Assembly: GCF_009882935.1 (NCBI RefSeq)
Contig: NZ_WTVA01000003.1
Coordinates: 30,400 to 94,399 of the forward strand
DNA from: Sneathiella chungangensis
GTDB taxonomy: Bacteria > Pseudomonadota > Alphaproteobacteria > Sneathiellales > Sneathiellaceae
Direction: 5' to 3'
Length of the DNA stretch: 64,000 nucleotides
Part shown: positions 57,133 to 64,000 of the stretch, piece by piece
Position numbering within the stretch: the stretch's first letter is position 1
Layout of the letters: each line of letters starts with the position of its first letter
Position numbers and translations under genes: made by a program
The notes under the pieces: model-generated
Databases searched by the model: none
Told to the model about the DNA's origin: nothing
The model's input: only the letters and a program-made list of their open reading frames with translations

Positions 57133-57639
57133 CTACTCCGGGCCGAAATAGCGCATCTCGATCTTCGGCGGGCCGTCTTCGTAAATCTGCATGATGGCGA
57201 TCTCGCCATATTTGTCCGGCTGGCGGCCGTCCCCGCCCAGCTGGCCATAGATCGTTTGCAGATTATCCGTATTACCGACCCACATCACCGTCTTGCCGGG
57301 ATTTTCCTCGACCAGCCGTTTGGCGACATTGCTCACCTCGATGACCCGAAGCTCGATCCCGCGTTCCTCGATCAGCGGCGCGACGGTGTCGAGGTTGCGC
57401 TTCTTGTCGGGGCTGTAGATCACGTCGATGTCAAGATCGGCAACGGCGGCGGGCAGGGCCCTTGCCCGGGCGATTCCCTTTTCATTGAGATCGCTCTTGA
57501 ACGGAATGCGGTCGGCATGGCGAAGGAGAATGACGGTCGTTTCCGTGCCGGGGGGAGAATGGACCGAACTGCAGGCGGCCAGCAGTAACACACCTATGAA
57601 CGCAGCAAGCGCCGCGCGCACAAATCCTCTTTGTTTCAT
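57133..57639 (-). CDS. Histidine-phosphatase-like lipoprotein lacking the second catalytic His
   Basis: A 168-aa secreted protein. The signal peptide ends in a lipobox LLAAC (Cys about residue 23). The phosphoglycerate-mutase fold begins with VILLRHADR, which keeps the phosphate-accepting His. Where the family normally has VGH with the second His, it reads WVGNTDNL, with Asn instead. The fold keeps DVIYSPDKKRNLDTVAPL. Phosphatase activity may be reduced or lost. The ATG at 57639 is preferred to an upstream start at 57693, because the signal peptide begins there. Confidence 0.8.
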   Translation of the reverse strand: MKQRGFVRAALAAFIGVLLLAACSSVHSPPGTETTVILLRHADRIPFKSDLNEKGIARARALPAAVADLDIDVIYSPDKKRNLDTVAPLIEERGIELRVIEVSNVAKRLVEENPGKTVMWVGNTDNLQTIYGQLGGDGRQPDKYGEIAIMQIYEDGPPKIEMRYFGPE

Positions 57640-57801
57640 GACGATCCCTCTCCCATAAACCCCGTGTCTCGCGATACTACTCAATTTCCCCATAAAAAGG
57701 CAATAAAGGTCATTTTGCGGCGATCTTATTGCTGCCAGAATGTGATTTTAGGAATGTATTCTTTCTACAAGTGACTCTCTTTCTTGGACGGGACGATTTT
57801 T

Positions 57802-58440
57802 ATGATTGATTTACTCCATACTATTTTAAAGTTTACTCATATAGGAAGCCTTGCACTTGGTATTGGCGGGGCGATTATTTCCGACCTGTTTGTTCTTGGG
57901 CTGTTGAATAAAGCCATTACAAGAAGTGATCTCCGATTGCTGGAGAATCTTGAAAAAATTGTGTTTCTCGGCTTGATGATGCTGTGGATTTCGGGCGTTG
58001 GCTTTTTTGTTGAGTATCAGCTGTTTTCGCCGGAGAATTTGAGCAATCCGAAGATCATGGCGAAACTGACGATTGTCATGATCGTGACCTTGAACGGCCT
58101 GTTATTTCACATGTTTTTTCACAACCGCGTCTTCCGGGAGGGGATGGTGATCGTTGAGTTGCCGGTGGTGACCTATTACTCGTTGATCCTGTTCGGAACG
58201 CTCAGTTGCTTCAGCTGGATCGGCGCGATGACCCTCGGCGCGGTGTCGCAGCTCAACTACGCCTTTCCCTATCTGCATATCATGGCGGGATATCTTGCCA
58301 TCGTCGCCATCGGCATGGTGTGCGGTTGCACATTCGCCACCTTCAAGCGCTGGCATGCGAGCCGCAAGGCGGGGCTTGCCACCGGTGATGTCACGGAACA
58401 GCGGTTCCAGGCACCGCCGCAATTCGCCGTGAAACGTTAG
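57802..58440 (+). CDS. Polytopic membrane protein of unknown function
   Basis: A 212-aa protein with about five membrane segments (roughly residues 5-40, 55-75, 86-106, 118-140 and 160-185) and a charged C-terminal tail. Many histidines sit near the membrane edges (FTHIGS, FHMFFHNR, LHIMAG), a pattern often seen in cytochrome-b-like or metal-related membrane proteins, but no family was recognised. The ATG at 57802 is preferred to a TTG at 57784. The first third is more AT-rich than the rest. Confidence 0.6.
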   Translation: MIDLLHTILKFTHIGSLALGIGGAIISDLFVLGLLNKAITRSDLRLLENLEKIVFLGLMMLWISGVGFFVEYQLFSPENLSNPKIMAKLTIVMIVTLNGLLFHMFFHNRVFREGMVIVELPVVTYYSLILFGTLSCFSWIGAMTLGAVSQLNYAFPYLHIMAGYLAIVAIGMVCGCTFATFKRWHASRKAGLATGDVTEQRFQAPPQFAVKR

Positions 58441-58485
58441 GCCAGAACCCACCGGTCCGGGCTCACTCCCCGGGCCGGCTGATTT

Positions 58486-59382
58486 TCAGGTCAGCCTGTA
58501 AAGGTCCAACTCATCCCCGTCGCCATTCGCGCTGATCTCTCCGCTTTCGACCATATGCAGGATATGGGCGAAGACGGAGCGGGCGGCGGCCGGGTGCAGG
58601 GTCTCCGGGACATCGACATACATCCTTTTGACCATATCCTTGATGGTCATCGGACCGGAACTCAAACAGCTGCGGATCTGGTCCATGCGCTCATGGCGGT
58701 GGGCGATCAGCGCCTCGACGAAGGGTTTGGTCTCCGTGATCGCCGGGCCATGGGTCGGCCAGTAGGTGTCGTAATCGAATTGCAGCAGCTTTTCGAGGCT
58801 CTGCATATAATCGCTCATATTCCCGTCCGGCGGCGAGACGACGGTGGTGGACCAGCCCATGACGTGATCGCCGGTGAAGAGGGTTTTCTCCTCGCGCAGG
58901 CCGAAACAGACATGGTTCGACAGATGCCCCGGCGTATGGATCACATCGACGGTCCAGCCGTTTCCGAGGATGACGTCGCCATCCTCGAGCTTGATATCGG
59001 GCGTGAAGTCCATGTCGCCGCCTTCTTCCAACCCGGCCTCCGCCTTGCCGCCGCCATGCGGGCCGAAGCCGTAGGTTTTCGCACCGGTCAGCTGTTTAAG
59101 CGGCTCCGCGGCCGGGGAATGGTCGCGGTGGGTATGGGTGATCAGGATATGGGTGACCATCTCGCCCTTCAGCGCGGCCATCAGCGCGCCGACATGCGCG
59201 CCATCCAGCGGGCCGGGATCGATCACCGCCACTTCCCCCTTGCCGATGATATAGGTGCCGGTGCCGTGAAAGGTGAAAGCGCTCGGGTTCCGGGCGATCA
59301 CCCGCCGGACAAACGGGCTCAGCTCGTCCGAGACGCCATATTCAAACTCGAGCTCTCTCTTGTAGGGAACCGTTACCGCCAT
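58486..59382 (-). CDS. MBL-fold metallo-hydrolase, LACTB2-like
   Basis: A 298-aa metallo-beta-lactamase-fold hydrolase. The zinc motif HTHRDH is present (about residues 82-87), then FTGDHVMGW (about 168-176) and WPTHGPAI (about 210). The C-terminal 70 residues look like a winged helix (IRSCLSSGPMTIKDMVKRMY), as in LACTB2-type proteins, which are RNA-cleaving or thioester-hydrolysing in known cases. The substrate is unknown. Confidence 0.88.
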   Translation of the reverse strand: MAVTVPYKRELEFEYGVSDELSPFVRRVIARNPSAFTFHGTGTYIIGKGEVAVIDPGPLDGAHVGALMAALKGEMVTHILITHTHRDHSPAAEPLKQLTGAKTYGFGPHGGGKAEAGLEEGGDMDFTPDIKLEDGDVILGNGWTVDVIHTPGHLSNHVCFGLREEKTLFTGDHVMGWSTTVVSPPDGNMSDYMQSLEKLLQFDYDTYWPTHGPAITETKPFVEALIAHRHERMDQIRSCLSSGPMTIKDMVKRMYVDVPETLHPAAARSVFAHILHMVESGEISANGDGDELDLYRLT

Positions 59383-59544
59383 AAACCTGCCTTCTGCATT
59401 TTTCCGGCAATTGTAACCATAAGCGCCATGGCGGCAACAGGAATGTTTGGAGGATCACTGATGTGAGAGAACACGGAAATCATTGAATACCGCCAAAGTA
59501 GTAAATACATAAATAATTGAAGAAAATCTCCGGGGAGAGAGAAT

Positions 59545-60180
59545 GTGCCTGCCGGGAATTATGAAGAGGGTATCGAGCGAATAAATCTCACGGGTGCCGC
59601 CAATATGCCGGATCAGCGCGACTTACGCGCCCGGCAGCGCGAAAGAATGCGCTCAAAAATCATCGGCTGTGCCGTCGCAATAATTTTGGTCTTTGTCTTC
59701 TATGGTGGTTACTGGATACAGACTCTGGGTCGTACCGATGCCGCGGTAAAAACCGCAAATGCGGCGTCCCTGATATATGCGGGGGATTATGAACAGGCAT
59801 TGGTGGTGGCGGACGATGTTGTAAATTCCGGCCATTACCAATGGTACGGCCATTTATATAAAATCGTCTCGCTCATTCATCTCCAGCGGTTTAAGGAAGC
59901 GGATGCCGAGGCGGATAAGCTGGCGTCCTATTATTCGAGCGGACTGACGATGCCGCGCCGGTTTTTCAAAACCTTTTTGCTCGCGAAAATGCTGAACAAT
60001 AAATACGATGAGGATTTAAAGGGATCGCTCTCCGATCGCTATCCGCCGGCGATCGTGAAGATTATTCGTGAGGTGAGGGAGCTTAAGAATGTTTGCTATC
60101 CGATTGTGAGCGCTGCGGATATTGCGGATCTGCATTCGGTCCCGAAAGCGAAGGGCTGTTTCTCGTGGCCGAATTATTGA
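59545..60180 (+). CDS. Single-pass membrane protein with TPR-like helices
   Basis: A 211-aa protein. A short cytoplasmic N-terminus rich in Arg (RDLRARQRERMRSK, about residues 25-38) is followed by one membrane segment (about 39-58) and a periplasmic helical part that looks like degenerate TPR (ASLIYAGDYEQALVVADDVVNSGHYQWYG). The start is GTG with GGGGAGA upstream. An overlapping ATG at 59543 is in another frame and ends after 13 codons. No family recognised. Confidence 0.6.
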   Translation: MPAGNYEEGIERINLTGAANMPDQRDLRARQRERMRSKIIGCAVAIILVFVFYGGYWIQTLGRTDAAVKTANAASLIYAGDYEQALVVADDVVNSGHYQWYGHLYKIVSLIHLQRFKEADAEADKLASYYSSGLTMPRRFFKTFLLAKMLNNKYDEDLKGSLSDRYPPAIVKIIREVRELKNVCYPIVSAADIADLHSVPKAKGCFSWPNY

Positions 60181-60266
60181 CGTTTCTACCGGGCCAGAGA
60201 ATAGGTCTGTTTGAGCGGGACGCCGGAGCGGTGTCGATTTGTTTGAGGCGGCTGACGCTCCGTCGG

Positions 60267-60704
60267 TCAGGCCTGTTTCACGAAATTTCTCATATGCGCG
60301 AGGACGAATTCCTCGGCCTCGTCATAGTCCGGGGTCGCGATCGCCTCCATCTCGATATCCTTGGTTAGGGCGATGGCCTTGATTAGCTTGATCATGTTGT
60401 CATAGGCGGGGTCGCTGGTGACAACGGCGTAATAGAACCGCTTGATGCCCTTGCTGACCAGCAGGTCGCCGAAATGCGACATATCCGAAATCGACAGCAG
60501 GCTCTCCCTGCCGGTTCGGTTGTCGAGGATGCAGAAATAATTTTCGGTTTTGTTGAGGTTGAGGGTTTCCTCATACACGGGCGCGCGATCATCGCGGTCG
60601 AGCAGGCCGCCCGGCGTCACAACATGCAGCAATTCACCGCCGCTTTCTTTCGTCTCATAATGCAGGTTATCGAAAGAGCCCGATGCGACATTACGCCATT
60701 TCAT
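60267..60704 (-). CDS. SpoIIAA/STAS-like protein of unknown function
   Basis: A 145-aa soluble protein. The pattern of alternating strands and helices, with YFCILDNRTGRESLLSISDMSHFGDLL in the middle and VVTSDPAYDNMIKLIKAIA later, resembles proteins of the SpoIIAA-like/STAS type that bind hydrophobic ligands or partners, but similarity is by eye only. No signal peptide and no catalytic motif. It stands alone between gaps of about 90 and 260 bases. Confidence 0.5.
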   Translation of the reverse strand: MKWRNVASGSFDNLHYETKESGGELLHVVTPGGLLDRDDRAPVYEETLNLNKTENYFCILDNRTGRESLLSISDMSHFGDLLVSKGIKRFYYAVVTSDPAYDNMIKLIKAIALTKDIEMEAIATPDYDEAEEFVLAHMRNFVKQA

Positions 60705-60818
60705 TTAATATCCTCACGACGCTTATTTCAGTTCGCTGCCCTCCGCCGGTGACAGCCAACCCAATATGAACAGTAAACCTAATGATTAACGCGTTCAAGT
60801 TATAGCCAAAACGGTTTC

Positions 60819-60865
60819 AAGGCCGAATTAAGCGGCCTTTTCGCGTTCCCTATTTATCGATAGGG
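60819..60865. other. Tandem hairpins in the gap 60705-60963
   Basis: AAGGCCG/CGGCCTT (60819-60839, loop 7 bases, then TTTTC on the plus strand) and CCCTAT/ATAGGG (60848-60865, loop TTATCG) stand 8 bases apart. The first has terminator form on the plus strand, but no plus-strand gene lies within 600 bases upstream. The gap otherwise shows nothing recognisable. Confidence 0.4.
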
Positions 60866-60963
60866 CGCATTTTCCGAAAATCAAATATTCTTTAAATTTT
60901 TAAGCCGATTTCCGCATAATTTCTTGCGGGGGCAGGGGCGATGGGTGGCGGAATGACGGAGGC

Positions 60964-61401
60964 CTAGCTCCATTCCGCAAGTTCGACCGTGATATTCTCC
61001 GGACCGGTGATGAAGAACAGGCGGCGGTTATGGAAGGCCTTGAGCTCGCTCCTGACCTCGACCCCGTGGGATTTGAGATGACGAACCATTGCCGCCGCAT
61101 CCTTCACCGCAAAGCAGATATGATTGAAGCCAAGCTTGTCGAGGCGCGCGTCATTTTGCGGCATCTGCGCCGCCACAGGATGGCGGTAATGCAGCACCTG
61201 CACCTCGAACCGCGGCGCGGCACCGGGAATGGCGAGGGTCACGTGATCGGCCTCGATATCCGGCACGCCCATGTAACCGGCAAAGGGCTCGCCGGCGATG
61301 ACAACCCGTTTATCCTCCTCAAAGCCGAGGAGCGCGAAGAAGTCGATCGCCGCCTGAAGGTCGCGGACGGCAACGGTGACATGGTCGAAATGAGTGATCA
61401 C
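60964..61401 (-). CDS. VOC family (glyoxalase/dioxygenase-fold) protein
   Basis: A 145-aa vicinal-oxygen-chelate protein. The first beta-alpha-beta unit (FDHVTVAVRDLQAAIDFFALLGF, about residues 4-26) and second unit (GFNHICFAVKDAAAMVRHLKSHG, about 91-113) are typical. Metal-ligand candidates are His5, His93 and Glu140 in the VELAEW end segment. The substrate is unknown. It follows the PhoD-like gene on the same strand with a gap of 20 bases, so the two may be cotranscribed. Confidence 0.87.
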   Translation of the reverse strand: MITHFDHVTVAVRDLQAAIDFFALLGFEEDKRVVIAGEPFAGYMGVPDIEADHVTLAIPGAAPRFEVQVLHYRHPVAAQMPQNDARLDKLGFNHICFAVKDAAAMVRHLKSHGVEVRSELKAFHNRRLFFITGPENITVELAEWS

Positions 61402-61421
61402 GGGCGGTGTCTCCGAAATAA

Positions 61422-62921
61422 TTACTGGATGGGATAGCAGGGGTCGTCCTTGCCTTCGCTTTCCCAGTTCACCCAGAGCTTCTCATCGGTGCCCATCTGC
61501 AGCGTCACATAGTTGCGGCGGCGGATATACTGGTCGGAGGCGAAGGGGGTGAGCATGGAAATGCGGATATCCCGATTTTCGTCGAGATATTCGGTGTCGT
61601 CATTGGTCACCGTCATGATGCCGATCCATTGCAGGCGGCTTGGCGCCGGATGGACGATGCCCGAGGAGACCACCTGATGCACCTTGCAGTGCCGTTTGCT
61701 GTCATGGATGACGCCGATGCAGCCGATATGCACGTCGCCCGAGAGGATCACCGTCTTGAGATCTTTCTGGGAATTGGCGCCGTCGCGTTTTTCGACATTA
61801 TCCAGCAGCCGGTGGATCAGCCGCGCCCGCTCTCCCTGATGGTTTTTCGACCGCCAGTGATCCTTGAGGTCGTCCGTCAGTTCCTCCTCCCAGGGGGTGG
61901 CGTCGAACACCCCCTCGGTGAAGGAGAAATCGCGGTAGACGACCGGTACGGCGGAGAGAACCAGCAAATGGCCGTCCGTCTTCTTTTTCAAGTAATCGAT
62001 CACCTTGTCCCACTGCGCCTCGCTCATTACCCGCTCCAGCGTCCGCTCCGCCCGGTTATCGAGCGCGAGGACATTATATCCCCGGAATTTAAGGGCGAAG
62101 GCATAATGATCCGCCTGATTGTCGAGCAGGCTCGCATTGAAGCGGGAGCGGATCTGGAACATCTCGAAATATTTCTTTGCGGTTGTGAAGATATACTGGA
62201 ACACCTCGCATTCGAGAAGGTCATCGGGGAAGCTGCCCCAGCCATCGAAAATATCGTGATCGTCCCACATCATGACAGAGGGGATGGAGGCGAGCATCAG
62301 GCTCATATGCGGGTCGGTCCAGCGGCTCTGGTAAAGCTTGTCATAGAATTTGTCGATCTGCGGGCGCATGGTGGTGTTGGCGACGCGGGTGATCTTTTCG
62401 GTGCGGGGAAGCGCGTTCCATTCCTGCAGCTCGGGCACGGCGGTCCAGATACTGTCCGCATAGAGCTGGTCTCCGCCGAGGAGGAGGAGGGAGAAGGGAG
62501 CCTCATCCCCGTCACGATGTTTTTCGGCCATTTCTTGCCAGAGAAGATAGGGCTTTTCGGTCTTGTGCATGAGGTCGAGGGAAGAAAAGCCGTTGCAGGA
62601 CGCATAGGCGAATTTGGGCCTCTCCCCCTTGCCGGGCACATAAAATTCCCAGTTGCTCCGCCCGTTTCCGCAGTCCGCCGTCGCGCCGTCGATCTCGATC
62701 CGATACTCGACTTTCTTGCCGGTCTGGCCGGTTGGCGCCGCAATCGTCTGCTCCCCCCGCCAGACACGGGAGGAGGGCGTTTCGCCCACGATCCTGCAGG
62801 GTTTGGGCGTGCCATCAACGATCCATTCCGCCGCCTGCACCTCCGGCGCGGTGGAGAAGATAACCGTATAGGCCGTCTCCGCCTCCACCCCCAGAATTGG
62901 TCCAACCTTCAGATTCGGCAT
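61422..62921 (-). CDS. PhoD-like alkaline phosphatase D family metallophosphatase, no signal peptide
   Basis: A 499-aa calcineurin-like phosphoesterase of the PhoD type. An Ig-like N-terminal domain (about 1-85) precedes the catalytic core. Metal-ligand motifs are GGDQLYADSIW (about residues 150-160), MMWDDHDIFDGWG (about 214-226) and LSGDVHIG (about 396-403). Classical PhoD is exported by Tat, but this protein starts MPNLKVGPILG with no signal sequence, so it is likely cytoplasmic. Its true substrate may differ from phosphodiesters of the cell wall. Confidence 0.85.
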   Translation of the reverse strand: MPNLKVGPILGVEAETAYTVIFSTAPEVQAAEWIVDGTPKPCRIVGETPSSRVWRGEQTIAAPTGQTGKKVEYRIEIDGATADCGNGRSNWEFYVPGKGERPKFAYASCNGFSSLDLMHKTEKPYLLWQEMAEKHRDGDEAPFSLLLLGGDQLYADSIWTAVPELQEWNALPRTEKITRVANTTMRPQIDKFYDKLYQSRWTDPHMSLMLASIPSVMMWDDHDIFDGWGSFPDDLLECEVFQYIFTTAKKYFEMFQIRSRFNASLLDNQADHYAFALKFRGYNVLALDNRAERTLERVMSEAQWDKVIDYLKKKTDGHLLVLSAVPVVYRDFSFTEGVFDATPWEEELTDDLKDHWRSKNHQGERARLIHRLLDNVEKRDGANSQKDLKTVILSGDVHIGCIGVIHDSKRHCKVHQVVSSGIVHPAPSRLQWIGIMTVTNDDTEYLDENRDIRISMLTPFASDQYIRRRNYVTLQMGTDEKLWVNWESEGKDDPCYPIQ

Positions 62922-63211
62922 CTCTCCCTCCCGCCTAGAATGCGCGCGATCAATACCCGCTGGCTCCGATACTACGTCGTGGACTTCATGGCATCAAGTG
63001 TTGCGGGGGAAGGAGGATTTTAAGATAAAATGGTCGAAGGAAGAGAATATTGGTGTTTCTCCCCGAACCAAAAGAAAAATTTTAGACATCCTATCAATGA
63101 TTGGGTGACGCAATTGCGAAATCATTCATCTTTGTTAAAGTTTTGCGTATTAGAAATTTCCCGGATATGTTTTGGGAGGGGCGTCTAAACTACTAGCGGG
63201 GGTAAATACCA
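62922..63211. other. Composition boundary without genes
   Basis: These 290 bases fall from GC-rich sequence to AT-rich sequence near position 63000. No gene or clear promoter pair was recognised. A GGGGG ribosome-binding site lies just before the next gene. Confidence 0.4.
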
Positions 63212-63784
63212 ATGAACCGCGGATCATTTTTTTTACTTATGATTTGGTCGATTTTTTTCGGATGTAATGCGTCGGCTGAGGATCAACCCCTTTGGAAGAC
63301 AGTAGGGGAATGGGAAGTAAGAGTAGATCTTTCACTAAACAATGGATGTTTTGTGCTCGCTAGATATGAAACAGGTACGTTTTTTAGGCTCGGTTTTAAT
63401 CCTCCGGTTGGCAACGCGTATATAATGTTTGGTAGTCTGGATTGGCAATCTTTAGAGCACGGCAAGGAGTATTTGATAAAGATTCGGTTCGATGATGAAG
63501 AACCTTGGAGTGGTTATGCAACAGGCACAGGGTTATCAAAAGATCTAACCGCACTTACGCTAGTCGTCGATGAAGCTGATTTCATTCGAGAGTTTATGAA
63601 AAAAAATGTAATTGTCATTGAATACCGAGGAAAAGAAATAAGTCGGCTTTCTTTACGAGGATCATTTGCTGCAGGGATGGAATTGTTGCAATGCCAAACG
63701 GAATTTGATGACCATAAGAATAAAAAGAAGAAAATTGATCCCTTTTCAAATCATTCAAATAAGAAAGATCCATTTAGCAGTTAA
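63212..63784 (+). CDS. Secreted protein of unknown function, AT-rich
   Basis: A 190-aa protein with a signal peptide (residues about 1-22, ending NASAED). The mature part has a beta-rich pattern (WEVRVDLSLNNGCFVLARYETGTFFRLGF) that faintly recalls invasion-associated-locus-B-like secreted proteins. Its two cysteines could form a disulphide. The tail is low-complexity and rich in Lys/Asp/Asn. GC content is much lower than the core genes, suggesting recent acquisition. AGCGGGGG precedes the ATG at 12 bases. A lipoprotein reading (FFGC) is unlikely. Confidence 0.65.
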   Translation: MNRGSFFLLMIWSIFFGCNASAEDQPLWKTVGEWEVRVDLSLNNGCFVLARYETGTFFRLGFNPPVGNAYIMFGSLDWQSLEHGKEYLIKIRFDDEEPWSGYATGTGLSKDLTALTLVVDEADFIREFMKKNVIVIEYRGKEISRLSLRGSFAAGMELLQCQTEFDDHKNKKKKIDPFSNHSNKKDPFSS

Positions 63785-63806
63785 ATTTTTTATACGATTA
63801 GCAATT

Positions 63807-63865
63807 AAGCTGTCCATCTAATTTCGTTCCACCATGGACATGATGCTCTATTTTTGTGACAGCTT
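63807..63865. repeat. 8-bp inverted repeat near tRNA-Pro
   Basis: AAGCTGTC (63807-63814) and GACAGCTT (63858-63865) are exact reverse complements 43 bases apart in AT-rich DNA between the secreted-protein gene and tRNA-Pro. A short nested pair GTCCAT/ATGGAC lies within. This may be chance, a weak terminator, or part of an attachment region. Confidence 0.25.
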
Positions 63866-63925
63866 ATAGAAGGCAGAAAGCCAGTTCATTATTCTATGCG
63901 GAGATAGGAAAAGTTTAGAAAAGAA

Positions 63926-64000
<75 letters not shown>

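Overview
The window is a GC-rich chromosomal segment from an alphaproteobacterium. The evidence is the gene order and family types: pal-cpoB-tilS-ftsH-folP-glmM, serC-serA preceded by a serC-type leader RNA, hisZ-purA, an RpoH of the alphaproteobacterial kind beside rluD, an operon of HDAC-like gene, xseB, ispA, dxs, tlyA and an RNA methyltransferase, and a GTTC-N7-GTTC (LexA-type) box. A free-living, probably marine or soil heterotroph of the Rhodospirillales/Sneathiellales type fits best, but genus cannot be fixed from sequence reading alone.

Layout. 1-7906 (+): end of pal, cpoB, tilS, ftsH, folP, glmM and thiD (envelope integrity, tRNA modification, proteolysis, folate, cell-wall precursor, thiamine). 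7911-11222 (-): two class V PLP enzymes flanking an aldo/keto reductase. 11393-12028: an AT-rich membrane-protein gene broken by one in-frame TAA. 12144-17577 (+): serC leader, serC, serA, hisZ, purA. 17839-20842 (+): a tail-anchored pseudokinase with a membrane partner, then an ABM-domain protein. 20903-22870 (-): rpoH and rluD. 22913-25683 (+): small membrane protein, threonine aldolase and an MscS channel; then tusA-like (-) and a degenerate GGDEF/EAL-like protein (+).

27443-33525 (-): isoprenoid/RNA methylation operon. 33647-37851 (+): RND efflux adaptor and pump. 37873-38896: divergent S24-type repressor and a 67-aa gene with a LexA-type box. 39001-40800 (+): SDR, SnoaL-like protein and methyltransferase, facing a stand-alone BLUF photoreceptor. 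41244-49515: catabolic and lipid enzymes (class III aminotransferase, alpha/beta hydrolase, GST, succinate-semialdehyde dehydrogenase, sterol-desaturase-like protein, acyl-CoA ligase).

49596-52437 (+): a three-gene operon with 4-nt overlaps encoding lipoprotein, M48 metalloprotease-TPR lipoprotein and lipoprotein, lower in GC than its surroundings and bounded by strong terminators. 52550-62921: oxidoreductase, K+/H+ antiporter, prfC, yajQ, a catalytically odd histidine phosphatase, membrane proteins, MBL hydrolase, VOC protein and PhoD-like phosphatase. The window closes with an AT-rich tract carrying one secreted-protein gene next to tRNA-Pro(CGG), which is cut at its 5' end by the window edge.

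No insertion sequence, CRISPR array, prophage structural gene or rRNA was seen. No gap between genes exceeds 300 bases. The best candidates for undescribed biology are the pseudokinase pair, the lipoprotein/M48 operon, and the SOS-box/small-gene/S24-repressor locus.
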